This document shows, piece by piece, positions 9,549-18,743 of a DNA stretch of 52,996 nucleotides. The notes under the pieces are model-generated. The model was not told where the DNA came from. It did not search any database and saw nothing but the letters and a program-made list of their open reading frames with translations. How positions within the stretch are numbered: the first letter of the stretch is position 1; every line of letters starts with the position of its first letter. The DNA lies in contig CAKZKT010000019.1 in assembly GCA_937124585.1 (NCBI GenBank), forward strand, positions 1 through 52,996, given 5' to 3'. This stretch comes from an uncultured Anaerolineae bacterium. Lineage in GTDB: Bacteria > Chloroflexota > Anaerolineae > CG2-30-64-16. The position numbers were made by a program, and so were the translations under genes.

Positions 9549-10238
9549 TCAGCGGGCCGGCCCGGCATCTCTTCCGACGGCCGGCAGCTCCGCGGGAGGC
9601 ATGGCGACGAGGGCCGTCGCGCTCACCGGCGCCATCCCTGCTGCCTCGACGCTCGCCTGAGTGGCGATCACCTTGCCCGCCGGCACGTCCGCAGCAACGA
9701 CGGCCGCAAACACCGCCGTGACCTGGGCGCCTGTCGTCAGCTCGGCCACGGCCACCCGCAGGATCGTCCCCTGCCAGCCGGCTCCCTCCGGCACCAGAAC
9801 AGCGCCGGGCTGCAGCTCGCCCGGCAGGGAGACAAGCAGGACGACGTCGCGCAGCGCGGTTGCCGACCGATTGACCACAGTCAATGTGTACACGACCGTC
9901 ACCCCCTGCCAGACCTGGATCGGCTGCGCAACCAGCGACAGGTCTGCAGCCGCGCGCGCGGCTGTGGTGGCCGTCGGCGTGAAGGTGACGCTGCCACGCG
10001 TCGCAGTCGGCGCAGGAAGGGTCGGCTGAGGCGCTTCGGTCGGTCGCGGCGTGTCAATTGGCCGCGGCTCAGCGGTCGGCGGCGGGGTGGTAGGAGGTGG
10101 CTTTGGCGTCCGGGTCGGCACCGTCTGACTGGCATACATGGAATCGGGCGAAGCCCACGCCTGCGGTTTGCCGGCCAGTGCAGCGAGGACGATGGCTGCC
10201 ACCAGGAGATAGCCTGCCAGGCGCAAAATGCGCATCAT
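9549..10238 (-). CDS. Secreted DUF11-type surface protein with Pro/Thr linker
   Basis: 229 residues. A signal peptide is clear (MMRILRLAGYLLVAAIVLAAL, then a cleavage region near AWAS). A Thr/Pro-rich linker of about 65 residues follows, then one Ig-like DUF11 domain (LSLVAQPIQVWQGVTVVYTL ... VVNRS), which is common in cell-surface proteins. The tail ends in ELPAVGRDAGPAR, which resembles a sortase LPxTG signal only loosely and lacks the hydrophobic segment that should follow. The start at 10238 has GGAAGGAA just upstream; the longer frame to 10409 overlaps the neighbour. The sortase two genes upstream makes a wall or surface location plausible. Confidence 0.75.
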   Translation of the reverse strand: MMRILRLAGYLLVAAIVLAALAGKPQAWASPDSMYASQTVPTRTPKPPPTTPPPTAEPRPIDTPRPTEAPQPTLPAPTATRGSVTFTPTATTAARAAADLSLVAQPIQVWQGVTVVYTLTVVNRSATALRDVVLLVSLPGELQPGAVLVPEGAGWQGTILRVAVAELTTGAQVTAVFAAVVAADVPAGKVIATQASVEAAGMAPVSATALVAMPPAELPAVGRDAGPAR

Positions 10239-10254
10239 GATTGTTTCCTTCCGT

Positions 10255-11313
10255 TCAGAATCCATCCGATTTCGCCTGGGATGCTTCGGCCAGGCGCCGC
10301 AGATTCCAGCTTCTGCGCCACAAAGCGATCGCCGCCCATATGCTGACACCGCCGACCACGAGCGCATGCAGGACGAGCCCGTAGGCCAGCCCAATCGTCG
10401 CGGGCACATGAAACACCGACAGGCCGAGCACGCACAGATAATGAAACACCCCGATCTTGCCGGGGGTCGAGGGCACTGCCACGCCTGCCTGTAGAACCGC
10501 CAGCAGGAAAAAGGCGATCAGCGGCGAAGACGGCAGGTCAAAAGCCCGCAACATGATGTAGTTCGTGAACGCGGCAACCGACCAGAACACCGCCGTCCAG
10601 CCCCACACGGCCACGGCCGCTCGCGGCGACCCCAGGGCGCTCAGGCCGTCCAGCCCGACGCCGATGCGCTCCAGCCATCGTTCGCGCCAGGCAGAGGGCA
10701 GCCAGCGCAGCCCCCAGCCGGCCAGACGCATGAGCCCACGTCGGCCGCCGATCAGCACAACCAGGCCGACGACCACTGCCAGGGCGGTCAGAAACAGCGG
10801 CCCCACCCGGCCTGCCAGCCACTCGGGCAATGCCAGAAACGGCAACATGGCTGCGATCAGCAGGGCCAGGACGATGATGTCTATCAGTTTTTCTGCGGCG
10901 ATCGTGCCGAGCGCGTAAAGTTTGCTGATGCCGGCCTCTTCGCCGGTCAGGTAGGCCCGCCCCAGCTCGCCGACGCGCGCCGGAATGTAAAAGTTGACTG
11001 CCTGTCCGATGACGATCAGGCTGCTCAACTGGGCCAGGTTCAGCGGCACTCGCCGGCCGTGAAACAGGGCACGCCAGCGAAGCGCTTTCAGGACGTTGGT
11101 GCCCGTGGCCGTGATCAGGGCTATCGCCACGAACGGCAGCCGCGCGGTGCGCAGCACCTGGACAAGCTGGTCGAAGTCTACCGAGCGTGCCGCCAGATAG
11201 ATGGTGGCCGCGGCCACGACTGCGCCCAGCCAGATCTGCAGCCGAGCGCCGAACCAGGAACGGCCCATTTTGCGCGGCGGCCTTGCTGCTTCTGGCCTGT
11301 CTGCTGTGCTCAC
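10255..11313 (-). CDS. Lysylphosphatidylglycerol synthase TM region / UPF0104 family membrane protein
   Basis: About 352 residues with eight or so membrane helices, matching the flippase-like N-terminal half of MprF and the AglD/UPF0104 family. Recognisable blocks are ALRWRALFHGRRVPL, the NFYIPARVGELGRAYL motif and the C-terminal VAVPSTPGKIGVFHY motif. The family moves or supports transfer of lipid-linked molecules across the membrane; the cargo here is unknown. The proposed GTG start at 11313 overlaps the sortase TGA by four bases (GTGA), the pattern of translational coupling. The frame is open to 11373, but that would overlap the sortase further. Confidence 0.82.
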   Translation of the reverse strand: MSTADRPEAARPPRKMGRSWFGARLQIWLGAVVAAATIYLAARSVDFDQLVQVLRTARLPFVAIALITATGTNVLKALRWRALFHGRRVPLNLAQLSSLIVIGQAVNFYIPARVGELGRAYLTGEEAGISKLYALGTIAAEKLIDIIVLALLIAAMLPFLALPEWLAGRVGPLFLTALAVVVGLVVLIGGRRGLMRLAGWGLRWLPSAWRERWLERIGVGLDGLSALGSPRAAVAVWGWTAVFWSVAAFTNYIMLRAFDLPSSPLIAFFLLAVLQAGVAVPSTPGKIGVFHYLCVLGLSVFHVPATIGLAYGLVLHALVVGGVSIWAAIALWRRSWNLRRLAEASQAKSDGF

Positions 11314-12134
11314 GGTTGCGCCGGCCTGGCGCGCACGATCAAGCGATGGGTGTTGCTCCACGGCGGCCAACACGTGACCAGAGTTAAAATGCGCTCCGGG
11401 CTGGGATCCATGTAACGGCCGTTCTTCAGCCGCTGTTCGAGCGGCACGCCGGAGTCCTTCAGCCGGATGAAGTCCGTGATGACGTACTCGAACGATTTGC
11501 CGGCAGCATTGTAGAGATGGATCTTGCGTCCTTTGAGGATGTCTGAGCGGTCGGTGAACGGATCTACAACCGTTTTGCTACGCTCATCCCAGGCCAGGCT
11601 GATCGCCTCGAATACTTTGCCCTCGATGTTGTTGTGGCCTGAGATGACGATGTTGCCCACCTCATTCAGCGCCGCACTGTTGATGTGATGGCCGGCGGCA
11701 TTTTTGGGAATGACCCATTCGGACTGCGGGCCGGCAGCCGTGTTGACGATCGTCCAACCCATTTCGACCACCTGGCCGTCGAGCTTGAGGTCGGGGATCA
11801 CGATGCGCACGGGCAGATCGGGCGTCGCAACGGCCGCAGGCGCGGGGAGCATTGTAGCGGTCGGTGAGGCCGTGGGGCTGACAGGTGCGGCGGTCGGCGG
11901 CGGCGTGACCTCGGCCGCGGTCGTCGCAAGCGGAGACGCGGCCGTGACGGGCGGCGTGGCGGATGGCTCCGGCAGGGCCGATGTGGGCGTTTCCTGTGAT
12001 TCTAGTTCGGCGCGCAGCTGCTGGCCCGCTACCTGTTGACGCACAAAGATGGAACAGCCGGCCAGGAGCACAACCAGGCCGAGAACGATCAGGATATTGC
12101 CGAGGAATCTGCGCACACGGTTGGCTGAAGTCAT
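11310..12134 (-). CDS. Sortase family transpeptidase
   Basis: 274 residues. An N-terminal membrane helix (about 10-30) is followed by a Thr/Pro/Ala-rich linker and a C-terminal sortase beta-barrel. Catalytic elements are visible: the His in VISGHNNIEG, the Cys in the TLVTC motif near the C-terminus, and the Arg in NTHRLIVRAR. Sortases cut surface proteins at an LPxTG-like signal and link them to an acceptor outside the membrane. The class appears D- or E-like, though this is uncertain. It is the first gene of the minus-strand envelope operon, with a good promoter at 12167-12195 upstream. Confidence 0.9.
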   Translation of the reverse strand: MTSANRVRRFLGNILIVLGLVVLLAGCSIFVRQQVAGQQLRAELESQETPTSALPEPSATPPVTAASPLATTAAEVTPPPTAAPVSPTASPTATMLPAPAAVATPDLPVRIVIPDLKLDGQVVEMGWTIVNTAAGPQSEWVIPKNAAGHHINSAALNEVGNIVISGHNNIEGKVFEAISLAWDERSKTVVDPFTDRSDILKGRKIHLYNAAGKSFEYVITDFIRLKDSGVPLEQRLKNGRYMDPSPERILTLVTCWPPWSNTHRLIVRARPAQP

Positions 12135-12166
12135 GGGATCGCCTTTCGCTGTTTGACACTGGTACG

Positions 12167-12195
12167 ATTATAGCACAGAGCATTATAGAGGACAA
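12167..12195 (-). promoter_or_regulatory. Sigma-70-type promoter of the sortase operon
   Basis: On the minus strand, TTGTCC (12190-12195) is followed after 17 bases by a perfect TATAAT (12167-12172), about 30 bases ahead of the sortase start. The divergent histidine-kinase gene starts 67 bases to the right. Confidence 0.65.
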
Positions 12196-12261
12196 TCCGG
12201 CAAGCGCAACTTTCGATTTGTTTTTGTTCTCTTCTTCTGCTATCATCGGCGTGAGGAAACT

Positions 12262-13809
12262 ATGATCAGCTATCAGCTGCGTCAACGCGAATACTTGCTG
12301 CAGATCAGCCGGGCGATGACCGCGCGGCTCGATCTGCCATCACTTTTGCGCCTGATCCTGACCAACGCGGCAGAGATCGTGCGGGCCGAAGCTGGCCTGA
12401 TCGCGTTGCGTCGCGGCCAGTCGAGCGTGCTCACGATCCACGCCAGCTACAACATCCCGACCGCCCTGTTGCCCCGCTTCGCGCCGCTCCTCACCGATGT
12501 CCCGCTGCGCACCGATCATTTCGCGTTTCCCGATCTGCAGTTGCGGCTGGACATGGTGACGCGGGCCATCCTGTTGCCGCTGCATCAGGTGATTGCGTTG
12601 CCGCTGGTGTTCGAGGAGCGGCTGCTGGGCCTGATTTACCTGTTCCGTAGCGGCACTGCCGCATTCACCGCAAACGATCAGGCTGTGCTGACCAGCTTCG
12701 CCGACCAGGCGGCCATTGCGGTGCGCAACGCCCAGCTCTATCAGCAGCTCAGCGAGGAAAAACGGCAGCTCGACGCGATCATCCAGCATAGCGCCGACGG
12801 CGTGATGATCCTCGACGCCGATCTGCGCATCCTGGTCTTCAATCGGGCGCTGAGCCAAATGACCGGCTGGAGCGCCGAGGCGGCGCTTGGTCGGCCCTGC
12901 TATGAGGTGTTAGCGCTGGAACAGGCGTCTGGGCCCAATCTTTGCGGGCCGGATCCGATCGAGGTGGAGTTTCCCGACGGCCAGCCGGTGATGGTCGAGG
13001 GGTTGCTGCCCCGGCCGAGCGGCTCGCGGCTGGCGGTGAGCATCACCTATTCGCCGCTCTACGATGAAGATGGCCGGCTGACGCGCATCATTGCCAATGT
13101 CGTGGACATCACGCGCTTTCGCGAGGCCGAGGAGATGAAGTCCACGTTCGTGTCGGTGATCTCACACGAGCTGAAGACGCCGGTGGCGCTTATCAAAGGC
13201 TATGCCAACACCCTGGCGCGCGAAGATGCGCAATGGGACAGCGCCACGTTGCGCGAGGGCCTGCAGGTCATCAGCGAAGAGAGCGACCGTTTGAACGTGC
13301 TGATCAACAACCTGTTGGATGCCTCGCGCATCCAGGCCGGCGCGTTCAAGCTCGAGCGCGGGGACGTACTCATCCCGAAGCTGGCCGCGCGCGTGGTGGA
13401 CAATTTCCGCGTGCACGCCACCGGCCATCGCTTCGTGCTCGATTTCCCGGCCGATTTCCCCTGTGTGTCGGGCGATGAGGAACGCCTGCGCCAGGTGCTG
13501 GACAACCTGGTGAGCAATGCGATCAAATATTCGCCTGCTGGCGGCGAAATCCGGGTCGGCGGCTGGAGCGACGACGCCTGGGCGACCGTCTATGTGGCCG
13601 ATCAGGGCATCGGCATCCCTGCCGAGGAACAGGGCAAGCTCTTCCAGCGCTTCTATCGGGTGGATTCCAGCCTGCGACGCAGCACGCAGGGCGCCGGCCT
13701 GGGGCTTTATCTCTGCAAATCCATCGTTGAGGCGCACGGCGGTCGCATCTGGCTGCGCAGCGAGCCGGGCAAGGGAACAACCGTCTTTGTCACTCTGCCC
13801 CTGAAATGA
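12262..13809 (+). CDS. Sensor histidine kinase (GAF-PAS-HisKA-HATPase)
   Basis: 515 residues with no membrane segment, so probably a cytoplasmic sensor. A GAF domain (about 20-160) is followed by a PAS domain (about 165-285: DGVMILDADLRILVFNRALSQMTGW), a HisKA dimerisation domain with phospho-acceptor His302 in SHELKTPV, and an HATPase domain with N-box DNLVSNAIKYSP, DQGIGIP and GAGLGLYLCKSIVEAHGG. It autophosphorylates and passes phosphate to the regulator encoded 15 bases downstream. GAGG lies 6 bases before the ATG at 12262. The signal is unknown; GAF and PAS domains often bind small ligands or cofactors. Confidence 0.95.
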   Translation: MISYQLRQREYLLQISRAMTARLDLPSLLRLILTNAAEIVRAEAGLIALRRGQSSVLTIHASYNIPTALLPRFAPLLTDVPLRTDHFAFPDLQLRLDMVTRAILLPLHQVIALPLVFEERLLGLIYLFRSGTAAFTANDQAVLTSFADQAAIAVRNAQLYQQLSEEKRQLDAIIQHSADGVMILDADLRILVFNRALSQMTGWSAEAALGRPCYEVLALEQASGPNLCGPDPIEVEFPDGQPVMVEGLLPRPSGSRLAVSITYSPLYDEDGRLTRIIANVVDITRFREAEEMKSTFVSVISHELKTPVALIKGYANTLAREDAQWDSATLREGLQVISEESDRLNVLINNLLDASRIQAGAFKLERGDVLIPKLAARVVDNFRVHATGHRFVLDFPADFPCVSGDEERLRQVLDNLVSNAIKYSPAGGEIRVGGWSDDAWATVYVADQGIGIPAEEQGKLFQRFYRVDSSLRRSTQGAGLGLYLCKSIVEAHGGRIWLRSEPGKGTTVFVTLPLK

Positions 13810-13824
13810 GCGAGGTGAGCTCAC

Positions 13825-14535
13825 ATGAAGAAACGAATCCTGGTGAGCGACGATGAGGCGCGCATGCGCCGGTTCGTGCGCATGAATCTGGAACTGGAAG
13901 GCTACGACGTGCTGGAGGCCGACAACGGGCTGATGGCGCTGCAACGCGTGCGCGATGATGCGCCCGATCTCGTGCTGCTCGACGTGATGATGCCCGACCT
14001 GGACGGCTTCGAGACCCTGGCCCGTATCCGCGAGATGTCGTCGGTGCCGGTGATCATGCTGACGGTCAAAGGAGACGAGGAGGATCGCATTCGGGGGCTT
14101 GATCTGGGCGCCGACGACTACATCACCAAGCCGTTCAGCCCGCGTGAGCTGGTCAGCCGCATCCGCGCGGTGCTGCGCCGCGTCGAGCCGATCAAAGCGC
14201 AGGCCGAGGAGCCGCTCGTCATTGACGAAGACCTGGCGATTGATTTTCCGCGTCGCGAAGTCATCATGCGCGGGGAGCGGGTCAAGTTGCGGCCCACGGA
14301 GTACCGCTTGCTGCAGCAACTGGTCGAAAACGCCGGCTGGATCGTGCCGCAGGAGGCGCTGCTGGCGAGGGTCTGGGGGCCAGAATACCGGGACGACACG
14401 CAGCTTCTGCGGCTTTACATCAACTATCTGCGCAAGAAGATCGAGCCGGATCCGGCCAATCCGCGCTATATCTTCACGGAGCGGGGCGTGGGGTATCGCT
14501 TTGTGGATTACCGCCGCGAACGCATGAGAGGTTGA
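13825..14535 (+). CDS. OmpR/PhoB-family response regulator
   Basis: 236 residues. The receiver domain has phospho-acceptor Asp53 in [13 protein letters not shown], acidic residues DDE near the N-terminus, the conserved Thr in MLTVKGDE and Lys in [10 protein letters not shown]-terminal winged-helix DNA-binding domain follows ([17 protein letters not shown] ... [10 protein letters not shown] ... RGVGYRF). A GAGGTGAG ribosome site precedes the ATG. It forms a two-gene unit with the upstream kinase. Its targets are not visible; the divergent sortase operon is an adjacent candidate. Confidence 0.95.
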   Translation: MKKRILVSDDEARMRRFVRMNLELEGYDVLEADNGLMALQRVRDDAPDLVLLDVMMPDLDGFETLARIREMSSVPVIMLTVKGDEEDRIRGLDLGADDYITKPFSPRELVSRIRAVLRRVEPIKAQAEEPLVIDEDLAIDFPRREVIMRGERVKLRPTEYRLLQQLVENAGWIVPQEALLARVWGPEYRDDTQLLRLYINYLRKKIEPDPANPRYIFTERGVGYRFVDYRRERMRG

Positions 14536-14566
14536 CCGGCCACAAAAGCACGCCCCAAGCCGAATT

Positions 14567-16414
14567 TCAGCCCATCACTCTCACCTCTACCGGCATCCGT
14601 CCCGCAATCGTCTCTCCCACAAACTGGGCCACTGAAAAGGTGTAAACGGTTCCCGGCGCGGCGTCGGCCGGTACCGTGAACAGCAGGCGGATGTGACGTT
14701 GTTCGTCGGCGGTCAGCGTGGCGATGACATCGTCCGCGGCAGGCAGACGCGGGGTCGGTGCGGCCGGCGCTGCTGTGATGATCGCATGCGCTGGCAGCCC
14801 TGCTCGTTCCACGCGCAGTACGGTGATCTGCCCCGGCACAGCGAGGCCGTACACGTCGAACGTGATCTCGACGGTGGCGCCGGCCGCGGCTTCTGCCAGC
14901 CACAGGTGACGTTCGACCGCCTGCGACGTGTACACGGGTGATGGCTGATCGTCTTTGCCGGTCAGCCGCACGCGAAAGGCGAATTGCCCGGTCTCGGTCG
15001 CCGGCGCGTGCCAGGAGAAAGGCCCGCAGAGATGGGAGCCGGGCGCAATCGCCGCGATTGTGGTCTGGCCGATGCGCTGCCAGTCGGCCGGCCGTACCCA
15101 GGGCGCGATGGCCGCGACGAACAGCTCGCACGGGACGTTGTACACGTAGGCTGGGCCTGGATTGAACACCCGAACGAACACGTTGTTCTCCGCTTTGGGC
15201 CGCGCGCGCTGATGCGCGCCGGTTGGCTCTGCGTCCGCCTGGCGCAGCCAGATGTCCGGGCTGTTCCAGGTCGGCCGCGCCAGGGGCCGGCGGCCGTCGT
15301 CGTCGGCGGCATCGCGCGCGTAAATGGCCGCGGCGGTGAGCCGTGTGGCGCTGAAGACGGCATCCGCATAGCGACGCACATACGCGTAGGGGATAACGCC
15401 ATACCCTTCTTGCCACACCCCATCATAGGCCCATGGCTGCCACGAGTTGCGCACAAGAAAGTAGCCGCCGCCGGGCACGGTCGGATCATCCTGGTAGCCC
15501 ACCAGTGTCATGGCATGGCCGCCGTCTTCGGCCTCGCCGCGCAGGGGCAGTGTGATTTTTCCCCAGCGCCGCGTGGTCGCAGAATAGAACCAGCTGTCGA
15601 AAACCGGCACGGAGAAGGCGACAGCCCGGCCTTCTGCCAGGCAGGCTTTGATCCCGGCGATGTCGGTGGGGTTGAACTCGATGGTGCGCGCGGTGCGCAG
15701 CGCCGGATCGCCGTGAGCACATGCCGCGGGCGGCGGCCCCTGCCCCTCGTCCGGCCCGATCGGATCACGGACGTAGGGCCACAGCGCCTCGAACGGCGCG
15801 CCCACTTCCCGCAGACAGCGCATCCCCACGGTGATATAGGTGCCGGTGCGCTGCGGGATGCCGTCATGCGCCTTGCACCACCAGTAGACGAACTGTTCCG
15901 AGAGGTTGATCTGTCTGTCGGCCCCGGCCGCGATCTCCAGCTGTTCGCGCACGGCCAGCACTGCGTGCGCCACACAGGTGCCGCGTGGCCCCTGGCTGCG
16001 CAGCTCCGACAGTTGATCGAGCAGGTCGCTGGCCGGCGGCAGGACGCGCCGGCCAGCGGCCGGCGCGTAGGGGGGTAGCGCCCGTCGGCGGGCGCGCTCT
16101 GCCGCCGATTCCTCCAACAGCGCGCCGCGGCCGTAGTCTGCCGCGGCCGCCTCTGCCTCGAGACGCAGGCTGCGCGCATCGCGTGTGGGCGGAATCACGG
16201 CCTCGGCGGCCTGCGCCAACGCGTCCAGGCGGGCCAGGTCAACGCCGTGCGCTCGCGCCAGCGGCTGGCGCACGACATCCGGACAGTGCGCCAGCGCCAC
16301 GAACTCCTGGACCGTCACGATCCAGGAGTCTCGCAGCACGCGTAGCTGTCGGCTGGTGAAACCCGGCGCCTCCGCCAGGGGAATGCCGTTGGGGATCAGT
16401 TCCGGCGGCGCCAT
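14567..16414 (-). CDS. Papain-like (C1A) cysteine peptidase with extra N- and C-terminal domains
   Basis: 615 residues. Residues 1-125 are helical, beginning with a helix-hairpin-like segment (GFTSRQLRVLRDSW). The peptidase core (about 125-355) has oxyanion Gln141 and nucleophile Cys147 in QGPRGTCVAHA, then His300 in GGHAMTLVGY and Asn323 in VRNSWQPW, in the C1 order Q-C-H-N. About 260 C-terminal residues of beta-type sequence follow, perhaps adhesion or substrate-binding modules. No signal peptide is evident, so the location is unclear. GGAGG lies 6 bases before the ATG, and the start is 15 bases after the stop of the serine-palmitoyltransferase-like gene, so it is the last gene of that operon. 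The substrate is unknown. Confidence 0.85.
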   Translation of the reverse strand: MAPPELIPNGIPLAEAPGFTSRQLRVLRDSWIVTVQEFVALAHCPDVVRQPLARAHGVDLARLDALAQAAEAVIPPTRDARSLRLEAEAAAADYGRGALLEESAAERARRRALPPYAPAAGRRVLPPASDLLDQLSELRSQGPRGTCVAHAVLAVREQLEIAAGADRQINLSEQFVYWWCKAHDGIPQRTGTYITVGMRCLREVGAPFEALWPYVRDPIGPDEGQGPPPAACAHGDPALRTARTIEFNPTDIAGIKACLAEGRAVAFSVPVFDSWFYSATTRRWGKITLPLRGEAEDGGHAMTLVGYQDDPTVPGGGYFLVRNSWQPWAYDGVWQEGYGVIPYAYVRRYADAVFSATRLTAAAIYARDAADDDGRRPLARPTWNSPDIWLRQADAEPTGAHQRARPKAENNVFVRVFNPGPAYVYNVPCELFVAAIAPWVRPADWQRIGQTTIAAIAPGSHLCGPFSWHAPATETGQFAFRVRLTGKDDQPSPVYTSQAVERHLWLAEAAAGATVEITFDVYGLAVPGQITVLRVERAGLPAHAIITAAPAAPTPRLPAADDVIATLTADEQRHIRLLFTVPADAAPGTVYTFSVAQFVGETIAGRMPVEVRVMG

Positions 16415-16429
16415 GGCCTGCCTCCAGGC

Positions 16430-17608
16430 TCAGATCAAGCCGACCTGCTTGCCGACCTGCTCGAAGACCGCCAGCACTTTGTCGAGCTGATCGTAAGTAT
16501 GGGTCGCCATATAGCTAGTGCGCAGCAGGTCCATGCCTTCGGGCACTGCTGGCGTCAGCACCGGATTGACGAATACGCCGGCTTCGAACAGCACATGCCA
16601 GATCATGACGGTGCGCATCCGGTCGCCGATGATGATCGGAATGATGGGCGTGACGGATTTGCCTGTGTTGAAGCCGAGGCGTTTGAAGCCGGCGCGCATG
16701 TAGTCGCCGATCTGATTCAGCCGTGCCACCCGTTCGGGCTCCTCGCGCATGATCTTCAGCGCGGCCAGTGCAGCCGCGGCATTGGCGGGCGGGATGCTGG
16801 CGCTGAAGAGCAGCGAGCGCGCGTGGTGCTTGATGTAGTGGATCACTGCCTCATCGCCGGCCACGAAGCCGCCCAACGACGCGAACGACTTCGAGAAGGT
16901 GGACATGATCAGGTCCACTCCTTCGGTGACGCCGAACTGCCAGGCGGTGCCCCGGCCGCCGCCCGTGACGCCGAGACCGTGGGCGTCGTCCACCATCAGT
17001 CGCGCGCCATATTTCTTGCAGAGAGGCACGAGTTCGTCGAGGGGGGCCAGGTCGCCGCCCATGGAAAAGACGCCGTCCACGACGACGAGCTTGCCCCTGT
17101 CCGCAGGCAGCCGTTTGAGCAAGCGTTCCAGGTCGTCTAGGTCATTGTGTGCGAAACGTTTGGTCTCCCCGAAGCTGAGCAGGGCGCCGTCCACGATGCT
17201 GGCATGATCCTCTTTGTCCAGGATCACATAGTCTCCCCGGCCCACCAGCGCGCTGATGGTGCCCAGATTGACCTGCATTCCGGTGGAGAAGACCAGGGCG
17301 GCTTCTTTGCCGACATATTCGGCCAGCTCATGTTCGAGCTGCTCATGAAACTCCAGGTTGCCGTTGAGGAAGCGCGAGCCGGTGCAGCTGGTGCCGAACC
17401 TCTCGATCGCTTCGATGGCGGCCTGACGCACGCGCGGGTCTACCGTCAGCCCCAGATAGTTATTGGAGCCGCACATGATGAGCCGTTTGCCGCGAAACAC
17501 GGCCTCTGTCCCTTCGTTGCCCGTCAACGGGACGAAGTAGGGGTAGATGCCGGCGGCGATGGCCTGCTTTGCTTCGGTGAATTTGTAGCATTTGTCGAAA
17601 AGGTCCAC
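16430..17608 (-). CDS. spt: PLP-dependent alpha-oxoamine synthase, serine palmitoyltransferase-like
   Basis: 392 residues, fold-type I PLP enzyme. Landmarks are SNNYLGLT near the N-terminus, a TGSRFLNG substrate loop, the stacking His in DKEDHASI, DDAHGLGV, and the PLP lysine in MSTFSKSFASLGGFV. The TFSKS-type lysine motif resembles bacterial serine palmitoyltransferase more than the GKALGG of 2-amino-3-ketobutyrate ligase or the BioF form. The reaction would be serine plus a fatty acyl thioester giving 3-ketosphinganine. AAGGAG lies 8 bases before GTG 17608; the longer frame to 17662 runs into a repeat-like spacer. The neighbours (YghO-type acyltransferase, epimerase-type reductase, SDR) support a sphingoid-base role. 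An aminoketobutyrate ligase remains possible. Confidence 0.82.
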   Translation of the reverse strand: MDLFDKCYKFTEAKQAIAAGIYPYFVPLTGNEGTEAVFRGKRLIMCGSNNYLGLTVDPRVRQAAIEAIERFGTSCTGSRFLNGNLEFHEQLEHELAEYVGKEAALVFSTGMQVNLGTISALVGRGDYVILDKEDHASIVDGALLSFGETKRFAHNDLDDLERLLKRLPADRGKLVVVDGVFSMGGDLAPLDELVPLCKKYGARLMVDDAHGLGVTGGGRGTAWQFGVTEGVDLIMSTFSKSFASLGGFVAGDEAVIHYIKHHARSLLFSASIPPANAAAALAALKIMREEPERVARLNQIGDYMRAGFKRLGFNTGKSVTPIIPIIIGDRMRTVMIWHVLFEAGVFVNPVLTPAVPEGMDLLRTSYMATHTYDQLDKVLAVFEQVGKQVGLI

Positions 17609-17756
17609 GGGATGAGCTCCTTGTGATGATAAATGATGCGTGAAACATGAAGCATGAAGCATCAGACATCATTCGCTGCGCAATCGGGTCCACACGTTCT
17701 CGCGTTGACACGCGTTCGTGTCTCAGGCGTGACGCATCAGCCTACCGCCTCACGTT

Positions 17757-18743
17757 TCACACGACATAACCGTGTGATTTGTACCATGCATACGCGCGTT
17801 CCACCGCGCCGCGAAAAGGCAACAGGGGATAGTCCAGTTCGCGTATGGCCTTGCTTGAGTCGAAGAACAGGTTGTACGCGCTCAGCCGGGCCTGATCGCC
17901 GCTGACCAGGGGCGGCCTGGGATTGATCCGGTTGAACAGGTCAATGGCCACCGCGGCTGGCGGCAATGTCCAGGCCGGAATCGTCCAGCGCGGCGGCTGT
18001 TGGCCGACCACGGAGCAGATGGTGGCTGCGATCTGGTGCAACGAGAGGTTCTCGCCGCCCAGGATGTAGCGTTCGCCGGTGCGGCCGCGCTCGGCGGCAG
18101 CCAGATGACCGCGGACGACCGCCTCCACATCTACCACACACAGGCCGCCCGGCGGCACGACCGGCGCACAGCGCCGGGCGAATTCGATGATCATGCTGCC
18201 CGAAATCAGGTGATGGTCGCCTGGCCCGAACACCGCGGCCGGATTGACGATCACCGCGTCCAGCCCCAGCTTGACCAGCCGGCCGACGATCGCCTCGGCC
18301 CGATGTTTGCTGTCCGCGTAGGCCAGGCGGGCGCTGATGCGATCGAGGGCCGTTGTCTCGTCGGCGGGTCGGCCGTCGGGCCGCATGCCGATGGCAGCGA
18401 CCGAGGAGGTGAACACGACGCGCGGCACTCGCGCGGCCAGGCAAGCCTCCATGACCACGCGCGTGCCTTCCGCATTGACGCGGTAGACGGCCTCGCGCTG
18501 CGCGCGCCAGTAGGAAGAGAGCGCGGCCACATGGAAGACCAGGTCGCAGCCCGCCACGGCCCGCGCCACGGCCTCTGGCTCCAGGATGTCGCCGATCACA
18601 TGCTCGACATCGGGGATTTCTTTGAGGGCAACCAGGTCGGAGCTGGCGCGGCGCAACACTCGCACCTGATCTCCCCGGCGCACCAGCGCCGCAACCAGTT
18701 GCGATCCCACAAAGCCGGTTCCGCCGGTGACCAGGACCTTCAT
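17757..18743 (-). CDS. NAD(P)-dependent epimerase/dehydratase-family reductase, CerR-like candidate
   Basis: 328 residues, extended SDR. A Rossmann glycine motif begins the protein (VTGGTGFVGSQL). It is followed by a GDILEPE strand, FHVAALSSYW and an atypical active site: ADSKHRAE stands where YxxxK is expected, a variant seen in epimerase-like and dihydroflavonol-reductase-like members. The ATG at 18743 overlaps the stop of the upstream acyltransferase by four bases (ATGA), so translation is probably coupled. In Caulobacter an epimerase-family enzyme, CerR, reduces the 3-keto group during ceramide synthesis; the gene order here suggests the same role. HpnA-type hopanoid epimerases are related, and that function cannot be excluded. 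Confidence 0.8.
   Translation of the reverse strand: MKVLVTGGTGFVGSQLVAALVRRGDQVRVLRRASSDLVALKEIPDVEHVIGDILEPEAVARAVAGCDLVFHVAALSSYWRAQREAVYRVNAEGTRVVMEACLAARVPRVVFTSSVAAIGMRPDGRPADETTALDRISARLAYADSKHRAEAIVGRLVKLGLDAVIVNPAAVFGPGDHHLISGSMIIEFARRCAPVVPPGGLCVVDVEAVVRGHLAAAERGRTGERYILGGENLSLHQIAATICSVVGQQPPRWTIPAWTLPPAAVAIDLFNRINPRPPLVSGDQARLSAYNLFFDSSKAIRELDYPLLPFRGAVERAYAWYKSHGYVV

Noticed and set aside
17620-17756. Spacer with repeated CATGAAG units near the Spt-like gene as another copy of the leader RNA
   Set aside because: The units do not sit in hairpin loops and no terminator-like pairing or T-run follows.
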